Source of the DNA: Bacteroidota bacterium
GTDB lineage: Bacteria; Bacteroidota; Bacteroidia; Bacteroidales; Bacteroidaceae
Assembly: GCA_023425865.1 (NCBI GenBank)
Contig: JAFABV010000084.1
Location: forward strand, 1 to 35,760
Direction: 5' to 3'
Length of the DNA stretch: 35,760 nt
Program-made: the position numbers and the translations under genes
Part shown: positions 8,564 to 15,314 of the stretch, one piece after another
Position numbering within the stretch: the stretch's first letter is position 1
How the letters are laid out: each line of letters starts with the position of its first letter
The notes under the pieces: model-generated
What the model was told of the DNA's origin: nothing
Seen by the model: only the letters and a program-made list of their open reading frames with translations
Databases searched by the model: none

Positions 8564-8571
8564 CAAAGATA
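8564..8571 (-). promoter_or_regulatory. Candidate -7 element for ptb-buk
   Basis: Read on the minus strand, 8571-8564 is TATCTTTG, a match to TAnnTTTG, about 80 bp upstream of the ptb start codon. No TTG is found at the expected -33 distance, so only the -7 half is supported. Confidence 0.4.
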
Positions 8572-8670
8572 GGAAAAAAGTGGAAACGGTGGTCTTTCTT
8601 CCCCCCGTTTTTTCTTTATCGGCGTTTTTTTCATGCTGAAGGGGAGGTGTTCGGGGGGCTTGGCACGCAA

Positions 8671-8729
8671 GGCGGTTGTTGTTTTGGCAAAGATAACGCT
8701 CTCCTTGGCATGCCAAAACAACAACCGCC
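8671..8729 (-). terminator. 19-bp perfect inverted repeat downstream of the anSME gene
   Basis: GGCGGTTGTTGTTTTGGCA (8671-8689) is exactly complementary to 8711-8729, with a 21-base spacer. It lies about 95 bp past the anSME stop codon and about 190 bp before ptb. The arms are flanked by TTGGCACGCA (8660-8669) and TGTGCGCA, the same motif type as in the repeat at 6158-6213. There is no clean U-tract on either strand, so it may be a repeat-derived cruciform or a transcript-end hairpin rather than a classical terminator. Confidence 0.5.
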
Positions 8730-8822
8730 TCTGTGCGCAAAAAAAATCGTCGCCCTTGGCATGCCCCGGTAACAACCGTCTCCGCATGCCCCGAAACATG
8801 GCTCTACCGCCCCGCGCATGGC

Positions 8823-10049
8823 TCAGAGCTGTCCGTTTCTGATGGCCTCCATGATGTTGGCAGGTGGGCGCTGAGCCTCAAGTTCGCGTTTCATGAAATC
8901 CATGTAGGGTGCTACGTGCTGGTAATATTGGTAATAGCCCTTGCAGAGATAGTTGAGTCCGGGATTGCCATACTTGTCCGTCACGAACCGGTTTTTGGGA
9001 CATTCGCCGTGGCAGGCAAACTCAAACTTACACTCCCGGCACTGGGCGGGCAGCGAGGAGTGCTTCAGTCGGCTGAACTGCCGCTGCTGCTCGCCGTAGA
9101 GCATCTCGTAGATTGTTTTTTCGCGGATATTGCCCAACTTAAACTCGGGGAACACGAAGTGGTCGCAAGAATACACGTCGCCATTGAACTCCATCACACC
9201 GGCATGGCCGCACTCCTTGGCGTAGATGCAGATGCCAGGCGTCTGTCCCACCCAGTTGGCTAAGGTGCAATCGAAGATTTCGACATAGTTGCGACCTACG
9301 TCATGGCGCACCCAGTCATCGAAAATATCGCACAGAAAGCGTCCCCACTGCGCCGGCGATACCGAGTAGTCGGTCAGCGGACTGTCCCCGCTGTCGTGGA
9401 TGTCGGCCAAATGGCGTCCGTCTTCGTGCGCCACCGTGCGTTCGACGATGGGCGCAAACTGCAGATACTGGCAGCCGTTGTCGCGGAAGAAATGGTAGAA
9501 CTCTAACGGATAGTCGGCATTGTAGTCGTTGACCACCGCCATGGCATTCCATTCCACGCCGTGTTTCTTGAGCAGGCGTATGCCGTTCATGACGCTCACC
9601 CACGAAGGTCTACCCGTGGCGGAGCGGCGGTATTCGTCGTGAAACTCCTGCGGCCCATCGACAGATATGCCCACCAACCAGTTGTTCTCGCGCAGAAACG
9701 CGCACCACTCGTCGGTGAGCAGCGTGCCGTTGGTTTGTATCACATTAGAGATCTGGCGTCCCCGTGCGTATTTCCGCTGCAGTTCCATGGCCCGCTTGTA
9801 AAACGACAGCGGGCGCATGAGGGGCTCGCCACCATGCCAGGTGAAGAGCACCTGGTTCATGGTCTGTGCCTCGATGTATTCTTTGGTAAAGCGCTCTAAC
9901 AGCTCATCGCTCATCACCCGGGTAGGCGTATTCTGGTACAAGTGCGATTTCTCAAGGTAATAGCAATACTTACACCTCAAGTTGCACGAAGCGCCGACGG
10001 GCTTGAGCATCACATAGAGCGGTTTGGCAAATGGTGCGATGGTTTCCAT
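8823..10049 (-). CDS. Anaerobic sulfatase-maturating enzyme (radical SAM/SPASM)
   Basis: A 408-residue cytosolic radical S-adenosylmethionine enzyme that oxidises the active-site Cys or Ser of sulfatases to formylglycine without oxygen. The radical SAM cluster motif CxxxCxxC is C22-C26-C29 (CNLRCKYC). Downstream come FTWHGGEPLMR and VIQTNGTLL, typical of anSMEs. The C-terminal SPASM region supplies the auxiliary-cluster cysteines (CIYAKECGH, DVYSCDHFVFPEFKLGN, QCRECKFEFACHGECP, YLCKGYYQYY). The ATG at 10049 is preferred over an in-frame GTG three codons upstream. It stands apart from any sulfatase gene, but the window encodes a Ser-type sulfatase at 26653-28203 that needs such an enzyme. Its family and role are clear; its exact clients are not. 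Confidence 0.93.
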   Translation of the reverse strand: METIAPFAKPLYVMLKPVGASCNLRCKYCYYLEKSHLYQNTPTRVMSDELLERFTKEYIEAQTMNQVLFTWHGGEPLMRPLSFYKRAMELQRKYARGRQISNVIQTNGTLLTDEWCAFLRENNWLVGISVDGPQEFHDEYRRSATGRPSWVSVMNGIRLLKKHGVEWNAMAVVNDYNADYPLEFYHFFRDNGCQYLQFAPIVERTVAHEDGRHLADIHDSGDSPLTDYSVSPAQWGRFLCDIFDDWVRHDVGRNYVEIFDCTLANWVGQTPGICIYAKECGHAGVMEFNGDVYSCDHFVFPEFKLGNIREKTIYEMLYGEQQRQFSRLKHSSLPAQCRECKFEFACHGECPKNRFVTDKYGNPGLNYLCKGYYQYYQHVAPYMDFMKRELEAQRPPANIMEAIRNGQL

Positions 10050-10071
10050 AGTTGTCACTATAATTTTTATC

Positions 10072-10079
10072 CAAAAGTA
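10072..10079 (-). promoter_or_regulatory. Candidate -7 element for the anSME gene
   Basis: Read on the minus strand, 10079-10072 is TACTTTTG, matching TAnnTTTG. The transcript would start only some 15-20 nt before the ATG at 10049. No TTG lies at the expected distance upstream, so support is partial. Confidence 0.4.
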
Positions 10080-10163
10080 TAAAAAAAAGGCGAATAGTGA
10101 TATAAACGGAACCTAAAATTCTCTTAGCCCGCAGAGAAATGGCAACTTCAGGGGGGGCTGTCC

Positions 10164-11312
10164 TCACCTCTTCAGTTGCTCATCCAAGAACTTCAATACG
10201 CGCTGCTGCACCTCGGGACCGCAGTAGTGAGGCATGTCCCATATCTCGGTTTGAAGGTTTGCGGGCACCTTCTGGCTGTCCCACACGCGGTGCATTTCGG
10301 CGAAGGCCTTCTCCACGGCGGGTTGGGGGAAGAGGTGGTCGCGGCTGCCGTTGATGAAGAGCATGGGTTTGGGGCAGGCGATGGAGGCGATGTGAGGATA
10401 GTCCATCCAGCGGCGCATGCCGGGTATGAGGTTCGCCCACTCCTCGTGGCGCTTGAGCCCGAGCGTGGGCGAGAGCTGCACGTCGGTGGTATGCATCCAG
10501 CACACGGCAGCCCCACACTTCACCTTGTCGGTGAGGGCCGAGAGCATCCACGCGCGGTAGGCACCCATGGAAAAGCCCATGCAGCCCAAGCGCCGCGCGT
10601 CGACCTCGGGCAGCGAGGCCATAAACTCTGCCGCATACTGGTCTTCGAAGGTCATCCATGCACTGATATTGCGACCCATGAGCATGAAGTGTCCGGCCAC
10701 ATAACGGTAATAGTCGCCACGCGAGCCTTCCTTCATGCCGCGGTCGCCCCAGAAGAGAGCGTCGGTGCAGAAGACCACATAGCCCTTGCTGGCCAGATAG
10801 TCGCCCACAAACTGGTCGCCGTAGCACCGGTGACACCATGCCTTGGCGTCAGTCATCACCGAGTCGGGCACGCCAAAGGGCCTGATCATCTTTTCCTTGC
10901 CGATGGAGAAATGGCCGCCATGGTCATGTAGGAGCAGCACGGCGGGGAAGGGACCCTTGCCGTCGGGCACGAGTTCATAGGCCGTGACGCGCGAGTAGGC
11001 GGTGAGCTGCACACTGAGTTTGCGTGCGGTGTAGCCCTTGCGGCGTTCGGTGGCAAGCACCTTCGGGGCAAAGTCGGCGGCGGGCGGCGGTGGCATGAGC
11101 ATCTCCTGGCGCAGTTGGTTTCGGGCGGCGACGCGCCAGAGCTCAAAGTCACGAATATCACTATGGCCCCATGCCATGGGGTAGGTGAGGGCAGCAAGCA
11201 TACTGTCGAGAAACACCGGTCGCTCTTTCTCGAATGCGTATTTCTCTTCTTGCGCACCCGCCACAGTTGCCACAAGTAGCCCCACTAAGGCAAGTATAAA
11301 CGTTTTCTTCAT
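10164..11312 (-). CDS. Secreted alpha/beta hydrolase, dienelactone hydrolase-like
   Basis: A 382-residue exported hydrolase, probably a periplasmic carbohydrate esterase or related enzyme. The signal peptide MKKTFILALVGLLVATVAGA ends at residue 20. The alpha/beta hydrolase core shows VLLLHDHGGH (oxyanion region, about 126-134), the nucleophile elbow GFSMG with Ser248, an acid in NGSRDHLFP (Asp325) and the catalytic histidine in MPHYCG (His362). This order fits the DLH/abhydrolase fold seen in Bacteroidetes esterases near polysaccharide loci. It lies 114 bp upstream of the anSME start on the same strand, so cotranscription is possible but not certain. The substrate is unknown; acetyl or other ester removal from glycans is inference. 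Confidence 0.82.
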   Translation of the reverse strand: MKKTFILALVGLLVATVAGAQEEKYAFEKERPVFLDSMLAALTYPMAWGHSDIRDFELWRVAARNQLRQEMLMPPPPAADFAPKVLATERRKGYTARKLSVQLTAYSRVTAYELVPDGKGPFPAVLLLHDHGGHFSIGKEKMIRPFGVPDSVMTDAKAWCHRCYGDQFVGDYLASKGYVVFCTDALFWGDRGMKEGSRGDYYRYVAGHFMLMGRNISAWMTFEDQYAAEFMASLPEVDARRLGCMGFSMGAYRAWMLSALTDKVKCGAAVCWMHTTDVQLSPTLGLKRHEEWANLIPGMRRWMDYPHIASIACPKPMLFINGSRDHLFPQPAVEKAFAEMHRVWDSQKVPANLQTEIWDMPHYCGPEVQQRVLKFLDEQLKR

Positions 11313-11528
11313 CTGTTATTTCCTTGTTTTGTCGTCAACACTGAGATTGCCTAAGCCCGACACCGTGCGCACGGAGTACTTCGACGCGCGGTCGGGCAGG
11401 GTATAATGATTGCTCTGCGTGAGGGCCCGTCGCCACAGGGCTTGTAGTCTGTCCCGTTGCCGGGCAAGCATCGTCAGTTTCGTGTAAAGTTTTCAAGACG
11501 TTTGTTCTGTGGGTAAGCATACCCGATG

Positions 11529-11536
11529 CAAAGGTA
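11529..11536 (-). promoter_or_regulatory. Candidate -7 element for the hydrolase gene
   Basis: Read on the minus strand, 11536-11529 is TACCTTTG, matching TAnnTTTG. It would give a leader of about 210 nt before the hydrolase ATG at 11312 and lies back-to-back with the murQ promoter. No TTG is seen at the -33 distance. Confidence 0.35.
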
Positions 11537-11578
11537 TAAGAATATTTTGGAAGGAGCGTAAAATGGTTCCCGAAAACC

Positions 11579-11609
11579 TTGACAGTCTCATGCATTTTCC
11601 CTACTTTTG
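11579..11609 (+). promoter_or_regulatory. Bacteroidetes-type promoter for murQ
   Basis: TTG (11579-11581), a 20-base gap, then TACTTTTG (11602-11609) matches the TTG-N19/20-TAnnTTTG consensus. Transcription would start near 11616, about 50 nt before the murQ ATG, directly at the hairpin at 11617-11639. Confidence 0.7.
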
Positions 11610-11616
11610 CAAGTAC

Positions 11617-11639
11617 ACGAAGCGTACATTGCGCTTCGT
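11617..11639 (+). promoter_or_regulatory. Hairpin at the 5' end of the murQ leader
   Basis: ACGAAGCG (11617-11624) pairs with CGCTTCGT (11632-11639) around a 7-nt loop. It lies immediately after the predicted transcription start, so it would form the 5' end of the mRNA. It could stabilise the message or be an operator for a dimeric regulator. Confidence 0.5.
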
Positions 11640-11664
11640 AAGGTTTCATCAATACCAATAAGAC

Positions 11665-12477
11665 ATGCCTTTTCAGAAAATCTCCGAACAGTCGTCGCTG
11701 TACGACAACCTTGAGACCAAGTCTGTGCACGAATTGCTCACCGACATCAATACTGAGGACAAGAAGATTGCTTTCATCGTGGAGCAGGCTATCCCGCAGA
11801 TAGAGAAACTGGTGAATGCCATTGTGCCCCGTATGGAAAAGGGCGGACGGGTATTTTATATGGGTGCGGGCACGAGCGGCAGGCTCGGCGTGCTCGATGC
11901 CTCGGAGCTTCCACCCACCTTCGGGGTGCCCCCTACCATGTTCTACGGTTTGATTGCCGGCGGCGACACGGCGTTGCGCAATGCGGTGGAGAATGCCGAA
12001 GACAACACTGAGCGCGGATGGCAAGAACTACAGGAACACCGCATCACCGTGCAAGACACGGTCATCGGCATCGCCGCCTCAGGCACCACGCCCTATGTGG
12101 TGTCGGCATTGCGCACTGCCCAGCGACAGGGCATCCTCACGGCGTGCATCACCAGCAACCCCGACAGTCCCATGGCGCAGGTGTCCGACATTCCCATCGA
12201 AATGGTGGTGGGACCGGAATTTGTCACCGGTTCGTCGCGCATGAAATCGGGTACGGGACAGAAAATGATTCTCAACATGATCTCCACCTCGGTGATGATC
12301 AAGCTTGGCCGCGTGAAAGGCAACCGCATGGTCAACATGCAGCTCACCAACCAGAAACTCGTTGACCGCGGCACCCGCATGATTGTAGATGAGCTGGGAC
12401 TCGACTACGACCATGCCCGCCGCATCTTGTTAATGTACGGCTCGGTGCAAGCAGCTATCGAGGCGTATCGTAAGTAA
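11665..12477 (+). CDS. murQ: N-acetylmuramic acid 6-phosphate etherase
   Basis: A 270-residue cytosolic lyase-type etherase that cleaves the lactyl ether of MurNAc-6-phosphate to give GlcNAc-6-phosphate and D-lactate in peptidoglycan recycling. The SIS-domain sugar-phosphate loop reads RVFYMGAGTSGRLGVLDASE, and the glutamate of DASELPPTFG is the likely catalytic acid. Further family text is GIAASGTTPYVVSAL, ITSNPDSPMA, GPEFVTGSSRMKSGTGQK and GNRMVNMQLTNQKL. It is shorter than the roughly 300-residue enterobacterial protein but keeps all family blocks. The start at 11665 follows a good promoter. It is monocistronic, with convergent genes downstream. Confidence 0.96.
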   Translation: MPFQKISEQSSLYDNLETKSVHELLTDINTEDKKIAFIVEQAIPQIEKLVNAIVPRMEKGGRVFYMGAGTSGRLGVLDASELPPTFGVPPTMFYGLIAGGDTALRNAVENAEDNTERGWQELQEHRITVQDTVIGIAASGTTPYVVSALRTAQRQGILTACITSNPDSPMAQVSDIPIEMVVGPEFVTGSSRMKSGTGQKMILNMISTSVMIKLGRVKGNRMVNMQLTNQKLVDRGTRMIVDELGLDYDHARRILLMYGSVQAAIEAYRK

Positions 12478-12557
12478 GTGTCTCTGGGACAGCGCCTCCA
12501 CGCCCGACGGGGCGACGGAAACACCCTCACGTTTCTTTCTTCGGTGCCTATGCACAG

Positions 12558-12649
12558 ATAATTCTATATAGAACTATCGTATGGTTTTATATAGAACTAT
12601 CGTATGGTTTTATATAGAACTATCAGATGGTTCTGTATAGAATGATGGG
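12558..12649 (+). repeat. Tandem array of four 23-bp repeats, array 2
   Basis: Units start at 12558, 12581, 12604 and 12627 with the same 23-bp period, ATGGTT start and ATATAGAA core as 345-459, and the same orientation. The first unit carries the palindrome TTCTATATAGAA (12562-12573). The array lies in the convergent gap between murQ and the kinase-like operon, so it is not upstream of any gene. A G-rich plus strand follows (12645-12722), as after array 1. Confidence 0.9.
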
Positions 12650-12722
12650 TGGGTGTGTGCCGTCGGCTCGGATGGTTGGGGCGTAGCCATGGGGCGAGGA
12701 GGCGGCGGTGGTATGGTGGTGG

Positions 12723-12753
12723 CAAAAAAATAGGACGCACGAATGGTGCGTCC
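12723..12753 (-). terminator. Rho-independent terminator of the kinase-like operon
   Basis: Read on the minus strand, GGACGCAC (12753-12746), a 5-nt loop and GTGCGTCC (12740-12733) form a perfect 8-bp stem followed by TATTTTTTTG. It lies 33 bp past the stop codon of the pseudokinase gene and ends the four-gene minus-strand operon. Confidence 0.85.
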
Positions 12754-12785
12754 TTAGTGTGGGCCGAAGGGCGGGTGAGGGCCGC

Positions 12786-13964
12786 TTACTGGGCGGCGTT
12801 CTTTGTCGTGACGTAGTCGGCAAAGGCCTTGTCGAAGGCGTCGTACTGCGTCTGGCTGAGGCCTTTGAGTGTGCCTCGCAATCCCTTGTAGTAGGTCACT
12901 ACCCTGCGGCGTATGGCTTGACTGTCGCCTCCTTTGGCATAGAGCTTGTCGATGTCGATGTGCATCTGGGGCACCAGGGTGGCGAGGAAGGCGAGTTCGC
13001 CCGTGTACTGTGGGTCGGTGGCTGTGGCCGATGGCTCTTGTGGCGCGGGCTGCGCGGTGGCTGCGTCTTGTGGCGCGGGCTGACTGTCGGCCTGAGCCGG
13101 AGTCTGTGTGTCGCTCGCGGTGTTGGCCATTTCGGTGGTCTCTTCGGCGGCGGTGCTGGTGGTAGGGTTGTTGCCGTTGAAGAACCAGACGATGGCTCCG
13201 AGCACCACGGCCACGAGTATGGCTATGCCCACGGCCATGCGCTTGTTGGAAGCGTGTGATGCGGGCTGGTCGCTGCTTACAGTCTTTCGGCTGGTGGGGC
13301 GTCGATGCTCCATGGCGTCGATGAAGGCGGTGGTGCTGTCGAATCGCTCGCTGCGTCCGTAGCTGCAGCTGCCCTTGACGACGTCGTTGTATTCGGGTCC
13401 GAGGTTCATGGCTTTGACCATGGCGCCGAGGGAGAATATGTCGGCGCGGGCGTCGAGGGCGATGGTGCCGTCTTTGGCCTCGGGGGCAATGTATTTCAGG
13501 CTGTCGGCAGGCTGGTGGAGGTTGTCGGCATAGCGCATGCGGAAGTTGAGCACCCTCACGTCGTCGCCCTTGTTGGTGATGAAGACGTTCTGCGCGTCGA
13601 GTGCGCCGTGCACCATGTTGTTTTCGTGCAGGTAGTTTACGGCGTCGGCAATCTGCCTGAGCACTCGTTTGTATTCTTCTACGCTGTGGCCCTCGTGGAT
13701 ATATGCCTCTAAGGTGCGTGCCGGTTCCCATTGCAAAAGCAGACAGGTGCCCGCGTGTTCTATCTCTTTGATGGCGAGATATTTCATCAGGTGCGGATGC
13801 TCCAGTTGGTGGTTCTTGTCATACTCGCGTTGTAGTGCCTTCTGGTGTTGCGGCTTGTCGCGGTAAGGTTCCTTGAGTCCTACGGCAAGTACAGGCTGTG
13901 CGTTCTCGGTACCCGTCATCATCAGGTTGATGCCTGCGGTTTTGATTTCACTGGTCTCTGTCAT
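12786..13964 (-). CDS. Membrane-anchored Ser/Thr protein kinase-like protein, probable pseudokinase
   Basis: A 392-residue protein with a kinase fold (about 1-225), one membrane helix (243-262), a Thr/Ala/Gln/Pro-rich linker (263-318) and a C-terminal domain (319-392) on the far side. The kinase fold is supported by HPHLMKYL (53-60), the LREIADAVNYLHENNMVHG-like helix before the catalytic loop, APE (160-162) and DIFSLG (175-180). The catalytic residues are lost: the HRD aspartate is Ala121 (HGALDAQN), the following lysine is Asp123, and DFG reads NFR (140-142). The glycine loop is also poor. Asn126 and a possible beta-3 lysine (Lys31) remain. It is therefore likely a binding or scaffold protein rather than an active kinase. 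It is last in an operon with two deoxynucleoside kinases, 49 bp after the second, and followed by a strong terminator. The partner and signal are unknown. Confidence 0.82.
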   Translation of the reverse strand: MTETSEIKTAGINLMMTGTENAQPVLAVGLKEPYRDKPQHQKALQREYDKNHQLEHPHLMKYLAIKEIEHAGTCLLLQWEPARTLEAYIHEGHSVEEYKRVLRQIADAVNYLHENNMVHGALDAQNVFITNKGDDVRVLNFRMRYADNLHQPADSLKYIAPEAKDGTIALDARADIFSLGAMVKAMNLGPEYNDVVKGSCSYGRSERFDSTTAFIDAMEHRRPTSRKTVSSDQPASHASNKRMAVGIAILVAVVLGAIVWFFNGNNPTTSTAAEETTEMANTASDTQTPAQADSQPAPQDAATAQPAPQEPSATATDPQYTGELAFLATLVPQMHIDIDKLYAKGGDSQAIRRRVVTYYKGLRGTLKGLSQTQYDAFDKAFADYVTTKNAAQ

Positions 13965-14013
13965 GATATGTAAGTGTTTTGGGTGCTTGTGTATGGGTGA
14001 GGCGTGCTGCGCG

Positions 14014-14640
14014 TTATCGGTCTTCCATGGGGAAGAGTCCGTAGAGGCTGGCGTCGATCATGTCGGTCACCTTGCGGAAGTCTTCGGGGTTGTCTTCAAA
14101 GCTCAGCGTGTCGCCATCGATGATGATGAGTTCGCCCTTGTAGTCTTTGATGAAGTCTTCGTAACGTCGCTGCAGTCCGGTGAGGTAGTCTATGCGTATG
14201 CTCTTCTCGAAGCTGCGTCCTCGCTTTTCGATGTGGTTGACCAGGGTGGGTATAGACGAGCGGATGTAGATCATGAGCTGTGGCAGCTTCACGAGAGACA
14301 TCATGAGGTCGAAGAGGTCGGAGTAGTTTTCAAAGTCGCGGTCGCTCATATATCCCTGGTCGTGGAGGTTGGGCGCGAAGATGCGTGCGTCTTCAAAGAT
14401 GGTGCGGTCTTGTATCACCGTGTCGTTGCTGTTGGCAATCTCCACCACCTCTTTGAATCGTTTGTTGAGGAAGTAGACCTGCAGATTGAACGACCATCGG
14501 TTCATGTCGTGGTAGAAGTCGTCGAGATAGGGGTTGTTGTCTACGGGCTCGAAGCGTGGCGTCCAGCCATATCGTTTGGCGAGCATTTTGGTGAGGGTGG
14601 TTTTTCCACTGCCTATATTTCCTGCGATAGCGATGTGCAT
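14014..14640 (-). CDS. Deoxynucleoside kinase (dNK family), copy A
   Basis: A 208-residue cytosolic kinase transferring ATP phosphate to the 5'-OH of a deoxynucleoside in salvage. The P-loop is GNIGSGKTT (7-15). The substrate region EPVDNNPYLDDFY (31-43) contains the base-site glutamate Glu31, the ERS/DRS-like motif is QDRTIFED (77-84), and the arginine-rich lid is RGRSFEKSIRIDYL. This is the family of Bacteroidetes and Firmicutes deoxyadenosine/deoxyguanosine kinases. Its neighbour at 14664-15311 is a clear paralogue, separated by 23 bp. By analogy with paired dAK/dGK genes in lactobacilli the two may form a heterodimer with split purine specificity; which is which cannot be told here. Confidence 0.93.
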   Translation of the reverse strand: MHIAIAGNIGSGKTTLTKMLAKRYGWTPRFEPVDNNPYLDDFYHDMNRWSFNLQVYFLNKRFKEVVEIANSNDTVIQDRTIFEDARIFAPNLHDQGYMSDRDFENYSDLFDLMMSLVKLPQLMIYIRSSIPTLVNHIEKRGRSFEKSIRIDYLTGLQRRYEDFIKDYKGELIIIDGDTLSFEDNPEDFRKVTDMIDASLYGLFPMEDR

Positions 14641-14663
14641 GGTTGTGTGTGGTTTGTGGGTGA

Positions 14664-15311
14664 TTAGCGTATGGATGAGAACAGCGAGTGGTCATCATGT
14701 CGCAGTTCGGCCAGCTGGCGGTCGATGCGGTTGATGATGGACGCGAAGTCTTCGCGCGAGTGCTGAAAGTCGAGGTTGTCTACCTCAATGGTAAGTAGGC
14801 GTCCGTTGTAGTTGTGGGCAACAAACTCTTCGTATCGGTCGTTGAGGTTTTGCAGATAGTTGAGTTGTATGTTCTGCTCGTAGTCGCGCCCGCGCTTGTG
14901 TATGTTCTCCACGAGATGGGGAACAGACGCCTTGAGGTAGATCATGAGGTCGGGTTCGTGTGCCACCATCATCATCGAGTCGAAGAGTCCCATGTAGGTG
15001 TCGAAATCGTTGTCGCTCATATTCCCCATGGCGTGGTTGTTGGCGGCAAAGATATATACGCCTTCAAAGATGGAGCGGTCTTGTATGATGGTGTCGTTGG
15101 AGCGCGATATTTCGAGAAGGTCTCTGAACCGTTCTTTGAGGAAGTACACTTCCAAGTTGAGTGCCCATCGTTTGATGTCTTTGTAATAGTCTTCCAAATA
15201 AGGATTGAAAAGCACCTTCTCCAACCTGGGTGTCCATCCGTAATGGTGCACGAGCATGTTGGTGAGTGTGGTCTTTCCGCATCCTATATTTCCTGCGATG
15301 ACAATGTGCAT
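14664..15311 (-). CDS. Deoxynucleoside kinase (dNK family), copy B
   Basis: A 215-residue paralogue of the downstream kinase with the same order of motifs: P-loop GNIGCGKTT (7-15), EKVLFNPYLEDYY (31-43), QDRSIFEG (77-84) and lid KRGRDYEQNIQLNYL. It differs from copy A around Glu31 (EKVLFNPY against EPVDNNPY) and in the P-loop (Cys for Ser), in the part of the protein expected to read the base. The start at 15311 lies only 3 bp after the stop of the AAA_28/CYTH gene, implying translational coupling. The pair looks like an old duplication kept for different substrates. Confidence 0.93.
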   Translation of the reverse strand: MHIVIAGNIGCGKTTLTNMLVHHYGWTPRLEKVLFNPYLEDYYKDIKRWALNLEVYFLKERFRDLLEISRSNDTIIQDRSIFEGVYIFAANNHAMGNMSDNDFDTYMGLFDSMMMVAHEPDLMIYLKASVPHLVENIHKRGRDYEQNIQLNYLQNLNDRYEEFVAHNYNGRLLTIEVDNLDFQHSREDFASIINRIDRQLAELRHDDHSLFSSIR

Positions 15312-15314
15312 GCT

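Noticed and set aside
14014..15311. Tandem kinases considered as thymidylate or adenylate kinases
   Set aside because: The EPVxxNPYL and QDRS/T-IFE motifs and the Arg lid fit the deoxynucleoside kinase family, not nucleoside monophosphate kinases.
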